Origin: Chryseobacterium sp. KACC 21268
GTDB lineage: Bacteria; Bacteroidota; Bacteroidia; Flavobacteriales; Weeksellaceae
NCBI GenBank assembly: GCA_028736075.1
Contig: CP117875.1
Span: forward strand, 2,232,001-2,296,000
Direction: 5' to 3'
DNA: 64,000 nucleotides
Every line of letters starts with the position of its first letter. Positions within the stretch are counted from its first letter, which is position 1. Below are positions 25,792 through 34,357 of the stretch, one piece after another. The position numbers and the translations under genes are program-made. Under the pieces are notes generated by a model that had not been told where the DNA came from, made no database searches, and saw only the letters and a program-made list of their open reading frames with translations.

Positions 25792-28518
25792 TTATAGTGG
25801 CAGAGTGAACCAGAATTTACTGCCTACTCCCAAAGTACTCTCGACACCGATCCTCCCACCATGGTTTTTAATGATGTCTGAACTAATATATAATCCCAGT
25901 CCAAGACCCGAAAATTTCTGTCCCTTATAATCCGTTCTGTAGTAACGGTCAAACAAATGTGCAAGTTTTTGTTCAGGGATGCCCGGTCCGTTATCTTCAA
26001 CGCTGATCATTATTTCCTCATTATTTCCTCTAAGCGCACGGACCACAATATCTGAATCAGGGGCGTACTTAATGGCGTTTGTGATAAAATTGACCATAAC
26101 CTGACCAACCTGCTGGTTATCGGCTTCAACGATCTGACCGGTATCCCCTTCAAAGATGATCTTCTGAGTAGTGGTCTGTGCCAGATTGGAGCAGCAGTCA
26201 TCAAAGAGCTCAGAAATTGAAAAGGAGCTTTTCTCCATTTTAAGCTGACCTTGTTCTATCCTGCTTGTATCCAATAGGTCATTGATAAGACGGGAGAGTT
26301 TATCCAGACTTTTTATCGCTTGTTCCAAAAGCCTATTTCTTGTTTCAGCAGATAATCTATCATTGGACCTCTGTAGCAGTTGCAGAGAAGCTTTCAATGA
26401 TGTTACCGGTGTTTTAAGTTCGTGGCTGGCAATGCTTATAAAATCATCTTTCCCCTGAGCGATCATCCTTCGTGTCGTGACATCCATAAAGGTACCGATA
26501 CCTCCGGAGAGGTTTCCTTCACTGTCAAACAGTGGTGCGGCATTGATGGAGATATAAAAGCGTTCCCTGTCAGGTGGCTGGACACCGATCTCATGGTCAA
26601 ACACAGGCTTGCCCGTCTTCATCATAATGGACATGGGGTGCTCTTCGGAAGGTAGCGGGGTGCCGTCCAATCTCAGGTTCTGCCACTTCGGATCATCAAA
26701 TGTCCTGTCCTTTATCTTGCTTTCGGTAAGACCCAATATCTGCTGTGCCATAGGATTCGCATATACCAGTTGTCCGCTGGCATCGGTCACACCAACACCT
26801 TCCGCCATTGTTTCCAGGATGCTATGGAGACGCTGTTCGTTGCTTCTGATCTTTTCCTCAAGTTCGCTCTTTTCAAGAATGATCCTGTCTCTGTCCTTTA
26901 TTGCAGCTACCTGAGGTGTCACCTCCATGGCCATATCAATAACGCCAGTTATTTTACCATTTTCCATATAGGGCGTGTATGTAAAATTGAAAAATCCTTT
27001 TTCTATTTTACCACTGCGATTAAGCAGAACAGGATTGGAGTAGTCGGCATGAGGAAGTCCTTTTTCGTAGGTCTCGATAAGCATATCTGCAGCCTTTTGT
27101 CCCTTAAGTTCAGGAAGTTCCTCAAACAGACGCTTACCTATAATGGATTCATCTTTTCCAAGAAGTTCAAGCATTGAAATATTGATCATTGACACGACAA
27201 AGTCATCTCCGGTAACCAGCATCATCGCCACAGGAGCCTGTGATATCAGATTGGAAAAGCTCAAGTCGCTTTCCGAAAGTTTGCTGTTGAGTTCAAGGAT
27301 CGTGTCGTTCAGATCTTTCAGCTCCTTATTTCTTACTTCAAGATACTTGTTTGAATTATCAAGGTCTTTTATGCTGTCCTGAAAATCTCTATTGTCAAAA
27401 AGCAGGTCATGGTTTTCTTTTTTAAGCTGGTCATTGAGCAGATGTATTTTTTGATTGGCCTGGTCAAGCTGTTCATTGGTTGCCGTATATTCCTCATTAA
27501 GCGCCTCCAGCTGCTCGTTGTTACTTTGGATCTCTTCATTAAGGGCAATAAGCTCCTCATTGTACTCCTGTAATTTTAGTTCGCTGGCCTCCAATGCTTT
27601 TCTGGCGGTCACCTCTTCTGTAACATTCAGAACAGTCACCATAATGGCATCCATCTTCCCATAGGGATCAAGGAGCGGATGAAAATTGATATCAATGTAT
27701 TTTTGTTCAATATGTTCGCCATCACTTGAGTTGAATTCGATCCTCTGCATAGACACAGGTTTTGCAGAATCGTAAACCAGTTGAAGCTGGTCAGAGAAGA
27801 CCTGACCGCTCAAAATCGGAAAAACTTCGAGTAAGGGGCTTCCGATAACTGTATCTTCAGATTTCCCCCAAATGGAGATCATCTCCGGATTGGCGGTCTC
27901 AATGATCATATTGCTCCCTTTGAGCAAAGCCAATCCGATCGGGGTTGTCCTTACCACTTCCTGCATTCTGATCTCAGCAGCGGCAAGCTTCTCATAGGTT
28001 TTGGTCAGCTGCTCGTTGGTGTCGCTCAACTCTTCATTGGTGGCCATGTATTCTTCGTTGGCGGCAGCCAGTTCCTCATTGATCTGCTGTTCACGCTCTT
28101 CTTTTTCACGGACAAGGTTCCAGGCTTTAACCCTCTCGGTAACATCGGCCGCAGTGTGAAGGATACAATAGACTTCGCCCTTATTATTCCTGATGGGCTT
28201 ATAGGTAAAATCAAAGTATGAGGTCAATAATTTGCCTTCGATGAGCAATGTAGCAGGCGTGTCAAGTCCTTGGTAGATCTCTCCGGTCTCCCAAACATTT
28301 TTTAGAAGGTTCGTAAAAGGCTGACCTTTCATTTCAGGGAGGGCATCTTCAAATCTTTTGCCCCTCACGGTCTCATCCTTTCCCCAGATCTGGAGCATCG
28401 CATCATTGGCAAATTGGATGATAAGATCATTCCCGGTATAAATGGCCGTAGCATCATTGGATTGTTTGAGGATCTCAAATAATGCCTCGGTGCCCAGGGC
28501 AGAAAAATAATTGATCAT
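25792..28518 (-). CDS. Multi-PAS sensor histidine kinase
   Basis: This 908-residue soluble kinase has four PAS domains at about 8-125, 190-305, 425-540 and 560-680 (DRTFDDPKWQNLRLDGTPLP in the last). The first three are separated by long coiled coils rich in N-E-E-L/Y heptads (ELAAANEEYMATNEELSDTN). The HisKA domain has FISIASHELKTPVTSLKA with the phospho-acceptor His. The HATPase domain carries VNFITNAIKYAPDS (N box), VEDNGPGIPEQK (G1) and KFSGLGLGLYISSDI (G2). There are no transmembrane segments, so it senses cytoplasmic signals such as redox state, oxygen or ligands. It is flanked by two lone receiver proteins, at 25344 and 28666, forming a phosphorelay set. Confidence 0.92.
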   Translation of the reverse strand: MINYFSALGTEALFEILKQSNDATAIYTGNDLIIQFANDAMLQIWGKDETVRGKRFEDALPEMKGQPFTNLLKNVWETGEIYQGLDTPATLLIEGKLLTSYFDFTYKPIRNNKGEVYCILHTAADVTERVKAWNLVREKEEREQQINEELAAANEEYMATNEELSDTNEQLTKTYEKLAAAEIRMQEVVRTTPIGLALLKGSNMIIETANPEMISIWGKSEDTVIGSPLLEVFPILSGQVFSDQLQLVYDSAKPVSMQRIEFNSSDGEHIEQKYIDINFHPLLDPYGKMDAIMVTVLNVTEEVTARKALEASELKLQEYNEELIALNEEIQSNNEQLEALNEEYTATNEQLDQANQKIHLLNDQLKKENHDLLFDNRDFQDSIKDLDNSNKYLEVRNKELKDLNDTILELNSKLSESDLSFSNLISQAPVAMMLVTGDDFVVSMINISMLELLGKDESIIGKRLFEELPELKGQKAADMLIETYEKGLPHADYSNPVLLNRSGKIEKGFFNFTYTPYMENGKITGVIDMAMEVTPQVAAIKDRDRIILEKSELEEKIRSNEQRLHSILETMAEGVGVTDASGQLVYANPMAQQILGLTESKIKDRTFDDPKWQNLRLDGTPLPSEEHPMSIMMKTGKPVFDHEIGVQPPDRERFYISINAAPLFDSEGNLSGGIGTFMDVTTRRMIAQGKDDFISIASHELKTPVTSLKASLQLLQRSNDRLSAETRNRLLEQAIKSLDKLSRLINDLLDTSRIEQGQLKMEKSSFSISELFDDCCSNLAQTTTQKIIFEGDTGQIVEADNQQVGQVMVNFITNAIKYAPDSDIVVRALRGNNEEIMISVEDNGPGIPEQKLAHLFDRYYRTDYKGQKFSGLGLGLYISSDIIKNHGGRIGVESTLGVGSKFWFTLPL

Positions 28519-28665
28519 AATGAGGAAATGGTTAGTAGATTGTGATGCATTTTAAATAACAGCGTAGTGTTGGCAGTGAACAAAAGTATTAAAAAAGATG
28601 AATAGTTTCCTTTTATTGTAGGCTCTAATTTCGTATTAAATACAAATGACGTCGTCTCGGATATT

Positions 28666-29028
28666 TTAACCGAGGTATTTCATGATCAATGTTTCCAAAT
28701 CGCCAAGATCAAATGGTTTTCTTATATAATCGTCAGCACCTGAAACGTTTTTAAGAGAAACGATCTGATTGCTTGCACTCACAAGAAGCACAGGAATTTT
28801 AGCGAATTCTCTATAAGTTCTTAGTAATTTTATGGCGGCAACTCCTCCAATGTCGGGTATCTGGTGGTCCATTAAGACTAGATCGGGAACAAAATCTGAT
28901 ACCCTCTCAATGATATTGTGTGATGTAGGCGAGATGTCGATCTCATAACCTACATCAACAAGAACGATCTGCAAAACTTCCAATGTGGCCAGGTCATCGT
29001 CGAAAATCAATATTCTTTTTTTTGCCAT
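28666..29028 (-). CDS. Single-domain response regulator
   Basis: This 120-residue receiver domain has the acidic triad LIFDDDLAT, the phospho-acceptor in DLVLMDHQIPDIGG, VLLVSASNQ and the conserved Lys in YIRKPFDLGDL. It has no output domain. It lies 147 bp upstream of the PAS kinase and reads in the same direction, so it could be the first gene of the set. The two receivers of this locus differ in sequence and may compete for the kinase or form a relay. Confidence 0.9.
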   Translation of the reverse strand: MAKKRILIFDDDLATLEVLQIVLVDVGYEIDISPTSHNIIERVSDFVPDLVLMDHQIPDIGGVAAIKLLRTYREFAKIPVLLVSASNQIVSLKNVSGADDYIRKPFDLGDLETLIMKYLG

Positions 29029-29303
29029 ATGGAGTCACTCTTAACACTTTAAAATTATGAATAACAAGTGAATTACAGATCAAAAATTTTTCTATCAGTT
29101 ACATTTTTGAAAATGATAAACAAATATATGTGTTTTTTTAATTAATTAAAAATGATCTGAACATTATTGCAGTGATCCCACTGCCATATTTCTCTGGTTT
29201 TTTCATCAACCATGTCTATTTTTTGTCTTGGCATACAGATCTCAATTTCACGAAAATATTGCAGACGAGATGTCGAGTGTAATCTTCCCAAAAAAGCGGA
29301 AGA

Positions 29304-29399
29304 TTTAAAAATATCGATGTTAAACCGCATTCTCTACCCACTGAAATCAATTTGAAAAACTTATTTGAAGAAGTGAAACGCATTATCAGTAATTTATAA
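29304..29399 (+). pseudogene. 3' remnant of an S24-type repressor gene (copy of 60274-61059)
   Basis: In frame, VKPHSLPTEINLKNLFEEVK then RIISNL and a stop match the C-terminal YKPHSLPDEANLKNLVAEAK and RSISNL of the intact repressor at 60274. Upstream of about 29304 the frame is broken and no promoter or HTH region can be aligned. It is followed by the same hairpin and AlkB gene order as the intact locus, which shows that a whole segment was duplicated and then decayed. Confidence 0.75.
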
Positions 29400-29430
29400 A
29401 ACAGCATCCTTAGGTTCAATACATAAAAAA

Positions 29431-29450
29431 AACTTCCCTGAAGGGAAGTT
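29431..29450 (+). promoter_or_regulatory. Hairpin upstream of the decayed alkB copy
   Basis: AACTTCCC at 29431-29438 pairs with GGGAAGTT at 29443-29450 around a TGAA loop. The same 8-bp stem with a 4-nt loop occurs at 61067-61086 as AGCTTCCC/GGGAAGCT. The second base pair differs as G-C versus A-T, a compensatory change. In both cases the sequence AAAAACACAAATGATG follows. Confidence 0.7.
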
Positions 29451-29460
29451 AAAAACACAA

Positions 29461-30116
29461 ATGATGAAAAAAAAATATCCCATTGGATTGGAATGTGATA
29501 AAGATAAATATTTTATATAAAAAAACAAAATGGATCAGTTGAGTTTATTTGATGCAGAAGAATTTTATGAGTTTCCAAAAGACCTTTTTGGAATACAAAG
29601 AGAATTTCCTAAGCAGGGAGGAGGCTGATCACCTGAAAGACCATCTTCTTAAATTTGCGCCTTGAGAAAAGCGCACACAGAAAATGTATGATAAAACGGT
29701 CAGGCTAACAGCGTCTTATCACGAATCAAAATACAATGAAGCAGCTGATGATATTACCTCTAATACTAACCCCTGGACTTAGGAATTATTATCTTTGAAA
29801 AAAAATAGAAAAGAAATTTGGTTATCAGCTCAACGGTCTACCGTGACAATAATGATTCAGTATCTGGCACAGGGATAAAGAAAGCAGGTATGGAAAGCGC
29901 CCTGTTATTGCATCGATTAGTCTTGGACAGACCAGGAACTTTGATTTAAGAAAAAAGAATCATCATTAGAACAAATACAGTCTGCCACTCACACACGGTT
30001 CTTTAATGATCATGAAAGGCAACTGCAGGAAAATTGGGAACATAGAGTCGCTAAATCAACTTTTTCCAATGAAACAACGTATTAATTTAACATTTCGTCT
30101 AATCAGAGAATTGTGA
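29461..30116 (+). pseudogene. Decayed alkB copy (parent-like gene at 61097-61777)
   Basis: This stretch aligns along its entire length with the intact AlkB gene: KYPIGLECDKDKYF, MDQLSLFDAEEFYEFPKD, TQKMYDK, then GKRPVIAS-like, and TFRLIREL at the end. It is inactivated by an in-frame TAA in the N-terminal part, an inserted T in the run coding KDLL, a TGG to TGA change (APW to AP-stop) and further frameshifts. It is an old duplication rather than a sequencing artefact because many independent differences are present. Confidence 0.88.
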
Positions 30117-30156
30117 ACAACTCCACTAAATAATACAATTTCAAAAACTAAGTGCT

Positions 30157-30366
30157 ATGTCAATTTCGTATTACGATTTTAAAAATTTATCAGGAGATTT
30201 ACAATATGAGGTCGTTATGGCTGAAGGAAAAGTGATCGATGAAAATTTTAGAGATCAATTAAAATTTGTGTTGTACGAGGTGTCTACTTTTTTTGTTGAG
30301 ATCGTTTACAATACAGTCACTGACAGGATCGAAAGTTTAGGTGCCTTTCAGAATATAGGAACGTAG
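30157..30366 (+). CDS. Conserved 69-aa protein of unknown function, paralogue of 61810
   Basis: This small open gene (69 residues, starting MSISYYDFKNL) shares about 45 of 69 positions, counted by eye, with the 70-residue protein at 61810. Conserved blocks are MSISYYDFKNL, AEGKVI, LKFVLYE and VEIVY. There is no signal peptide or membrane segment, and the alternation suggests a small alpha/beta fold. It follows the decayed alkB copy by 40 bp just as its paralogue follows the intact alkB. Since the neighbours have decayed but this frame remains open, it may still be functional. I do not recognise a named family. Confidence 0.7.
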   Translation: MSISYYDFKNLSGDLQYEVVMAEGKVIDENFRDQLKFVLYEVSTFFVEIVYNTVTDRIESLGAFQNIGT

Positions 30367-30406
30367 GGTCGATAGAATCTTGATATAAATTGCTCAGTAC
30401 CATTAG

Positions 30407-30790
30407 CTACTTGATAACACATGGTCTGCGACTAAATTTCTTTAAAACAAAATAATAGATCCCCGCACCTGTAAAGTAGCATATCACATCTATTGGATCT
30501 GCTGTGTAACGAGGTGAGAGAAGAGGACATATCACTTCAAATACGATAGTTAGATTTAGCGCAGCGCCAACCAGAAACTTGAGATCTGGTTTCCAGTTCG
30601 GGCTGTAGGTGAGGTGCATGATCTTCATGATCGTGTAACTGTACATCGGGACGCTGTAGAGATCCGTAAGATAATCGTTGACAACAGGTATGAAGATCTT
30701 TTGATCTCTCAAGTAAGCAATTACAGCCCAAATGAGCAAACCGAAGACAAACCAGTATGATACCTTTAGTTTCTTAAACATGCATCGCAC
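30407..30790 (-). CDS. Small membrane protein of unknown function
   Basis: This protein of about 127 residues has three or four hydrophobic segments (YWFVFGLLIWAVIAYL, FLVGAALNLTIVFEVICPLL, VICYFTGAGIYYFVLKKF). The arrangement of a Pro/Asp-containing loop before the last helix (SPRYTADPIDVICYF) recalls VanZ-like proteins, but the match is weak. Its start overlaps the end of the 44-residue gene upstream (ATG at 30790, or 30781 with MFKK). Function is unknown. Confidence 0.65.
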   Translation of the reverse strand: MRCMFKKLKVSYWFVFGLLIWAVIAYLRDQKIFIPVVNDYLTDLYSVPMYSYTIMKIMHLTYSPNWKPDLKFLVGAALNLTIVFEVICPLLSPRYTADPIDVICYFTGAGIYYFVLKKFSRRPCVIK

Positions 30791-30908
30791 CTAATATGAT
30801 ACTTAATATGATCTGTATCACCTTTAGAAATACGTTGACATTAGGCTTTTCCTCTTGATGTTCTTTATTCTCACTACTCTCGTAGTCGAAAAGTTTTTTC
30901 CCCTCCAT
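30774..30908 (-). CDS. 44-aa single-span membrane peptide, coupled to the next gene
   Basis: This short frame starts with ATG at 30908 and encodes MEGKKLFDYESSENKEHQEE followed by a hydrophobic helix (VFLKVIQIILSIILGAMHV) and a TAA stop. It has a charged cytoplasmic half and one membrane helix. Its stop lies inside the first codons of the 127-residue membrane protein gene (8-17 nt overlap), the usual arrangement for translational coupling. The two probably work together in the membrane. No family is recognised. Confidence 0.6.
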   Translation of the reverse strand: MEGKKLFDYESSENKEHQEEKPNVNVFLKVIQIILSIILGAMHV

Positions 30909-30983
30909 AATTTCTGGTTTTTATGCAAAGTTAATAAAAGCTGAATGATACATTGTTCCTCAAGGAAATTTTGTTAGGGAAAT

Positions 30984-32873
30984 CTAATCTGAATAGCCTT
31001 GAAGGATCTGTCTGTAACTCATCAGGATTGACGATTTTGATATGAAACCGATAAAGTGATTATTCTGATCAACCACAGGCAGATTCCAAGATCCGGTATC
31101 ATCAAAAATCTGAAGGATTTCCAAAGGTTTATCTTCCGGTTTTATCAACGCGGGCGGTGCTTTCATAATTTTAGTGACGGGTAATGAAGCGTTATTTTCC
31201 TGATTGAAAAGATAAGGCCTGATATCATCCAAAGTCAGAATTCCTTTTAATTTATTGTCATCGTTCAATACCGCAAACAAATTTTTAGTTCCATTTTTCA
31301 CCAGTTCAAACAAGTCATTAATAGAGGCGTTTACATTTATCGTCTGAGCATTTTTATCAATAAAGTCTTCTGTATGAAGAAAAAACAGAAGATTTTTATC
31401 GTGTTGGTTAGTAAATATTTTTCCCTGGTCAGCTAATAATTTAAGTTCAGGCGATATTGGCGAAAACCATCTTGCCATAAGATATGAAATCACAGAAACG
31501 ATCATCAGGGGTATAAAAAGATCATAGCCAAAACTTGATTCGGCAATCAGGAATATTGCGGTCAATGGTGCATACAAAACACCGCTCATTGCACCAGCCA
31601 TTCCCACCAAAACGAGATTCGTGACAGGAACATCTTTGAATCCGATCTGCTGACAGATCACTGCAAATAAAAACCCGACAGAGCCTCCGGCGAAAAGGGA
31701 TGGCGCAAAGTTACCCCCATTCCCGCCGCTGAAAATGGTAAATGATGTGGCAAATGCCTTCAGGAGACAAACAAGGATCAGAAAAACGATGATCGTATAT
31801 TGCTGAAGATCAAAATATCGGAAAAAACTATTTTCTATGATCAAATTGGCTTGCCCATTGGTAAAGGCCTTTACTGTATCATAACCTTCTCCGAACAAAG
31901 GCGGGAGAAGAACGCACAGAAATGATAATACTGCACCGCCCAGCATTGCTTTTCGTAGTCGAGATATCTGAAGGCCTTTAAAAAAATGTTCCACTTTTTG
32001 AGAAATGACCAAGAAGTAGCGAGCATAAAGCCCTGTAACGATACCAAGGATTAGGTAATATGGGAGGTTCCTATAATTAAATGCCTCTCTTGTATAAAAC
32101 CTAAAAAGCACATCTTCCTGAAGAAGTATTCTGGACAAGAGACTTCCACAGACCGCAGCCACAACCAAAGGAATAAAGTCTGTGAACACAACACCCGTCA
32201 GCAGGATCTCAAACGCAAACATGATTCCGGCGATCGGGGCATTGAAAGCGGATGCTATACCTGCGGTAGCACCTGCCGCCAAAAGAAGCGTTCGCTCTTT
32301 GTAATTCAAGCGGTAAGTCTGGGCATAATTAGAACCGATAGCTGCACCTGTAACAGCAATAGGACTTTCCAACCCAGCAGATCCTCCAAGACCTACGGTG
32401 ATCGCACTTTGCACGATCTGGGAATAAGTTTTGACCGAAGAAACAATGCTCGAGTTCTGTGCGATCTCATACAGGATCGCACCAATTCCTTTTCTGTCCT
32501 GACCTTTGAAAATCGTCAATACGATACTCGTCGTCAATATAATTCCTAGGAACGGAAATATAATGTAGAACAACACCTGATATTCAAAATGGACCTTGTG
32601 GGTAATGAAAAAGTGGATATTATGAACAATGGTTTTAAGTACAACGCCTGCCAATCCAGCTGTACATCCGACCAGAATACCTGAAAGGAGAAGAAACTGA
32701 TTCCGGCTGAGCTTATTATTTAGCCAATGCAGTATCAATTCATAACTGCGTGCTTTCTCCAGGCCATACTGCTGAAAATCCCTTTTAAATTTGAGAAAAC
32801 TGAGAAATCGTTTTTTATTATGAATTTTCACGTCTGATATTTCTATGTCAATAAAATGGAAATCATCTTCCAT
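30984..32873 (-). CDS. ClC-type chloride channel or antiporter with CBS domains
   Basis: This 629-residue protein has the ClC core of about 17 helices. Motifs are GLGGSAGLESPIAVTGAAIG, which holds the external gating Glu in the G-x-E-(S/G)-P context, GGNGGNFAPSLFAGGSVGF, corresponding to the GxFxP anion filter, and GMAGAMSGVLYAPLTAIFLI. Two CBS domains follow at about 505-629 (VNASINDLFELVKNGTKNLF, KPLEILQIFDDTGSWNLPVV) and may bind nucleotides. The Glu suggests either a proton-coupled antiporter or a voltage-gated-like channel. It is transcribed alone, 190 bp after the DUF389 gene, near NhaA, in an ion-homeostasis cluster. Confidence 0.92.
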   Translation of the reverse strand: MEDDFHFIDIEISDVKIHNKKRFLSFLKFKRDFQQYGLEKARSYELILHWLNNKLSRNQFLLLSGILVGCTAGLAGVVLKTIVHNIHFFITHKVHFEYQVLFYIIFPFLGIILTTSIVLTIFKGQDRKGIGAILYEIAQNSSIVSSVKTYSQIVQSAITVGLGGSAGLESPIAVTGAAIGSNYAQTYRLNYKERTLLLAAGATAGIASAFNAPIAGIMFAFEILLTGVVFTDFIPLVVAAVCGSLLSRILLQEDVLFRFYTREAFNYRNLPYYLILGIVTGLYARYFLVISQKVEHFFKGLQISRLRKAMLGGAVLSFLCVLLPPLFGEGYDTVKAFTNGQANLIIENSFFRYFDLQQYTIIVFLILVCLLKAFATSFTIFSGGNGGNFAPSLFAGGSVGFLFAVICQQIGFKDVPVTNLVLVGMAGAMSGVLYAPLTAIFLIAESSFGYDLFIPLMIVSVISYLMARWFSPISPELKLLADQGKIFTNQHDKNLLFFLHTEDFIDKNAQTINVNASINDLFELVKNGTKNLFAVLNDDNKLKGILTLDDIRPYLFNQENNASLPVTKIMKAPPALIKPEDKPLEILQIFDDTGSWNLPVVDQNNHFIGFISKSSILMSYRQILQGYSD

Positions 32874-33064
32874 TTCACAAAATTAAATGTTCCACAAATA
32901 TATCAAAAGCATATTTGAACAACTGGGTTCTTTCTAAGAAATACTTTTACGGAGAAAACAATCCAATATTACTGTAAAATTGCTAGAAGATAAACATCAT
33001 TTACGACATTTAGCACAACGGGGAAAAGGAAAAATGCCATTCGCTGAAGAAATGACGTTTTTAT

Positions 33065-34357
33065 TTATTTTGTGCTTTCAGTATTCTGTAGAATTTCTAC
33101 ATCTTTCTCATTAAGCCGTTTTTGTAACCAGTTTTTCATTTGTACTTGATCCACATTTTTACCTGAATAGATTACCACGAACTGCAGTTTTGCACTGTCC
33201 GTAAGAGGATATTTTTCCAATTTACCGTAAGACAAATTGGAAATTGTGGGATATAGGATTTGAAGTTCATTCTTTAGTGTGGAGTCGGATATTTTATAGG
33301 TATCAAGTTCCTCACGTAATTTTGATATGGCGATGTCTTTTTCCGAAAGGTTTGTATTGTTCTTAGTGATCTCACTTAATATTTCCGCCTTGAGATCTGA
33401 GTTGTTTTGTCTAATGTTGAACTTGGTATCAGGAAGTCCATTGTCAACCAACATTCTATTATATGAATCAATTTCCGCCTGCGTAAATTTTTTATTCAGA
33501 AAAGCAATGTCGATCGTTTTAGGAGACGAATTGTAATTGATCTTTTTGTAGATCAGCGTATATCCATTATTATCAAATTCTTTCTGGATGAACTGTTCAG
33601 CAGTTTTTGTAAATTTCTTTTCATTGAATAAATTGTAAGCCAGCCAGGAACTTGGAACGATCATCACAAGGATCAGAAATGATATTCCGTATTTTATCCT
33701 TTTCTCATATTTACTGTCAACTATTGACGAAGGATAACTCAGGTACTTGACAACTAAAAAGGTTGCAATACATATAAAAAAACAGTTGATGGTGTAAAGA
33801 TAGAAAGCACCTAAAAAGTAGGAAAAATTAAAAGTGGCCAATCCAAATCCTGCGGTACACAAAGGTGGCATCAAAGCTGTAGCAATGGCCACACCGGGGA
33901 TCGGATTGCCTTTTTCTACCCTTGTTATGGCAATGACGCCGACCAGTCCACCAAAAAAAGCGATCAAAACATCATAGATATTAGGCGCTGTCCTGGCCAA
34001 AAGTTCAGACTGGACATCTTTGAAAGGACTGATGTAAAAGTAAAATGCTGAAACCATCAAACTAACCACCGTAGCGATCAGAAGATTTTTAAAAGATTTT
34101 TTCAGCAACGGAAAGTTATAAGTTCCCAACGCAAATCCTGCTCCTACGATGGGACCCATCAACGGAGAAATGAGCATCGCTCCGATAATGACAGCAGTGG
34201 AATTGACATTCAGCCCAATTGAAGCAATGATAATAGCACAAGCCAGGATCCAGAGATTAGATCCGCGGAACGAAATATTTGCCGTGACATTTTCCAGAAC
34301 TTTTTCTTTCTTTTCTTCGCCATTGTGAAGATTGATGAAATTGAAAATGTTATTCAT
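33065..34357 (-). CDS. DUF389 (TIGR00341) membrane protein
   Basis: This 430-residue protein belongs to a family of unknown function recognisable by GLNVNSTAVIIGAMLISPLMGPIVG. Hydrophobic helices include NLLIATVVSLMVSAFYFYI, VLIAFFGGLVGVIAITRVEKG and IATALMPPLCTAGFGLATFN in residues about 30-250. The C-terminal 180 residues are soluble, with a predicted coil around 320-350. Family members are found next to ion transporters. Here the first 8 bp overlap the end of nhaA, so the two are co-translated. A role in ion balance is inferred from context only. Confidence 0.88.
   Translation of the reverse strand: MNNIFNFINLHNGEEKKEKVLENVTANISFRGSNLWILACAIIIASIGLNVNSTAVIIGAMLISPLMGPIVGAGFALGTYNFPLLKKSFKNLLIATVVSLMVSAFYFYISPFKDVQSELLARTAPNIYDVLIAFFGGLVGVIAITRVEKGNPIPGVAIATALMPPLCTAGFGLATFNFSYFLGAFYLYTINCFFICIATFLVVKYLSYPSSIVDSKYEKRIKYGISFLILVMIVPSSWLAYNLFNEKKFTKTAEQFIQKEFDNNGYTLIYKKINYNSSPKTIDIAFLNKKFTQAEIDSYNRMLVDNGLPDTKFNIRQNNSDLKAEILSEITKNNTNLSEKDIAISKLREELDTYKISDSTLKNELQILYPTISNLSYGKLEKYPLTDSAKLQFVVIYSGKNVDQVQMKNWLQKRLNEKDVEILQNTESTK

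Noticed and set aside
26770-27177. A 135-codon plus-strand frame opposite the PAS kinase
   Set aside because: It is antisense to PAS domains with clear motifs and shows no signal, motif or promoter of its own.
29142-29458. Two overlapping minus-strand frames in the region of the decayed module
   Set aside because: The plus strand here aligns with the tail of the S24 repressor and the hairpin, which explains the sequence better.
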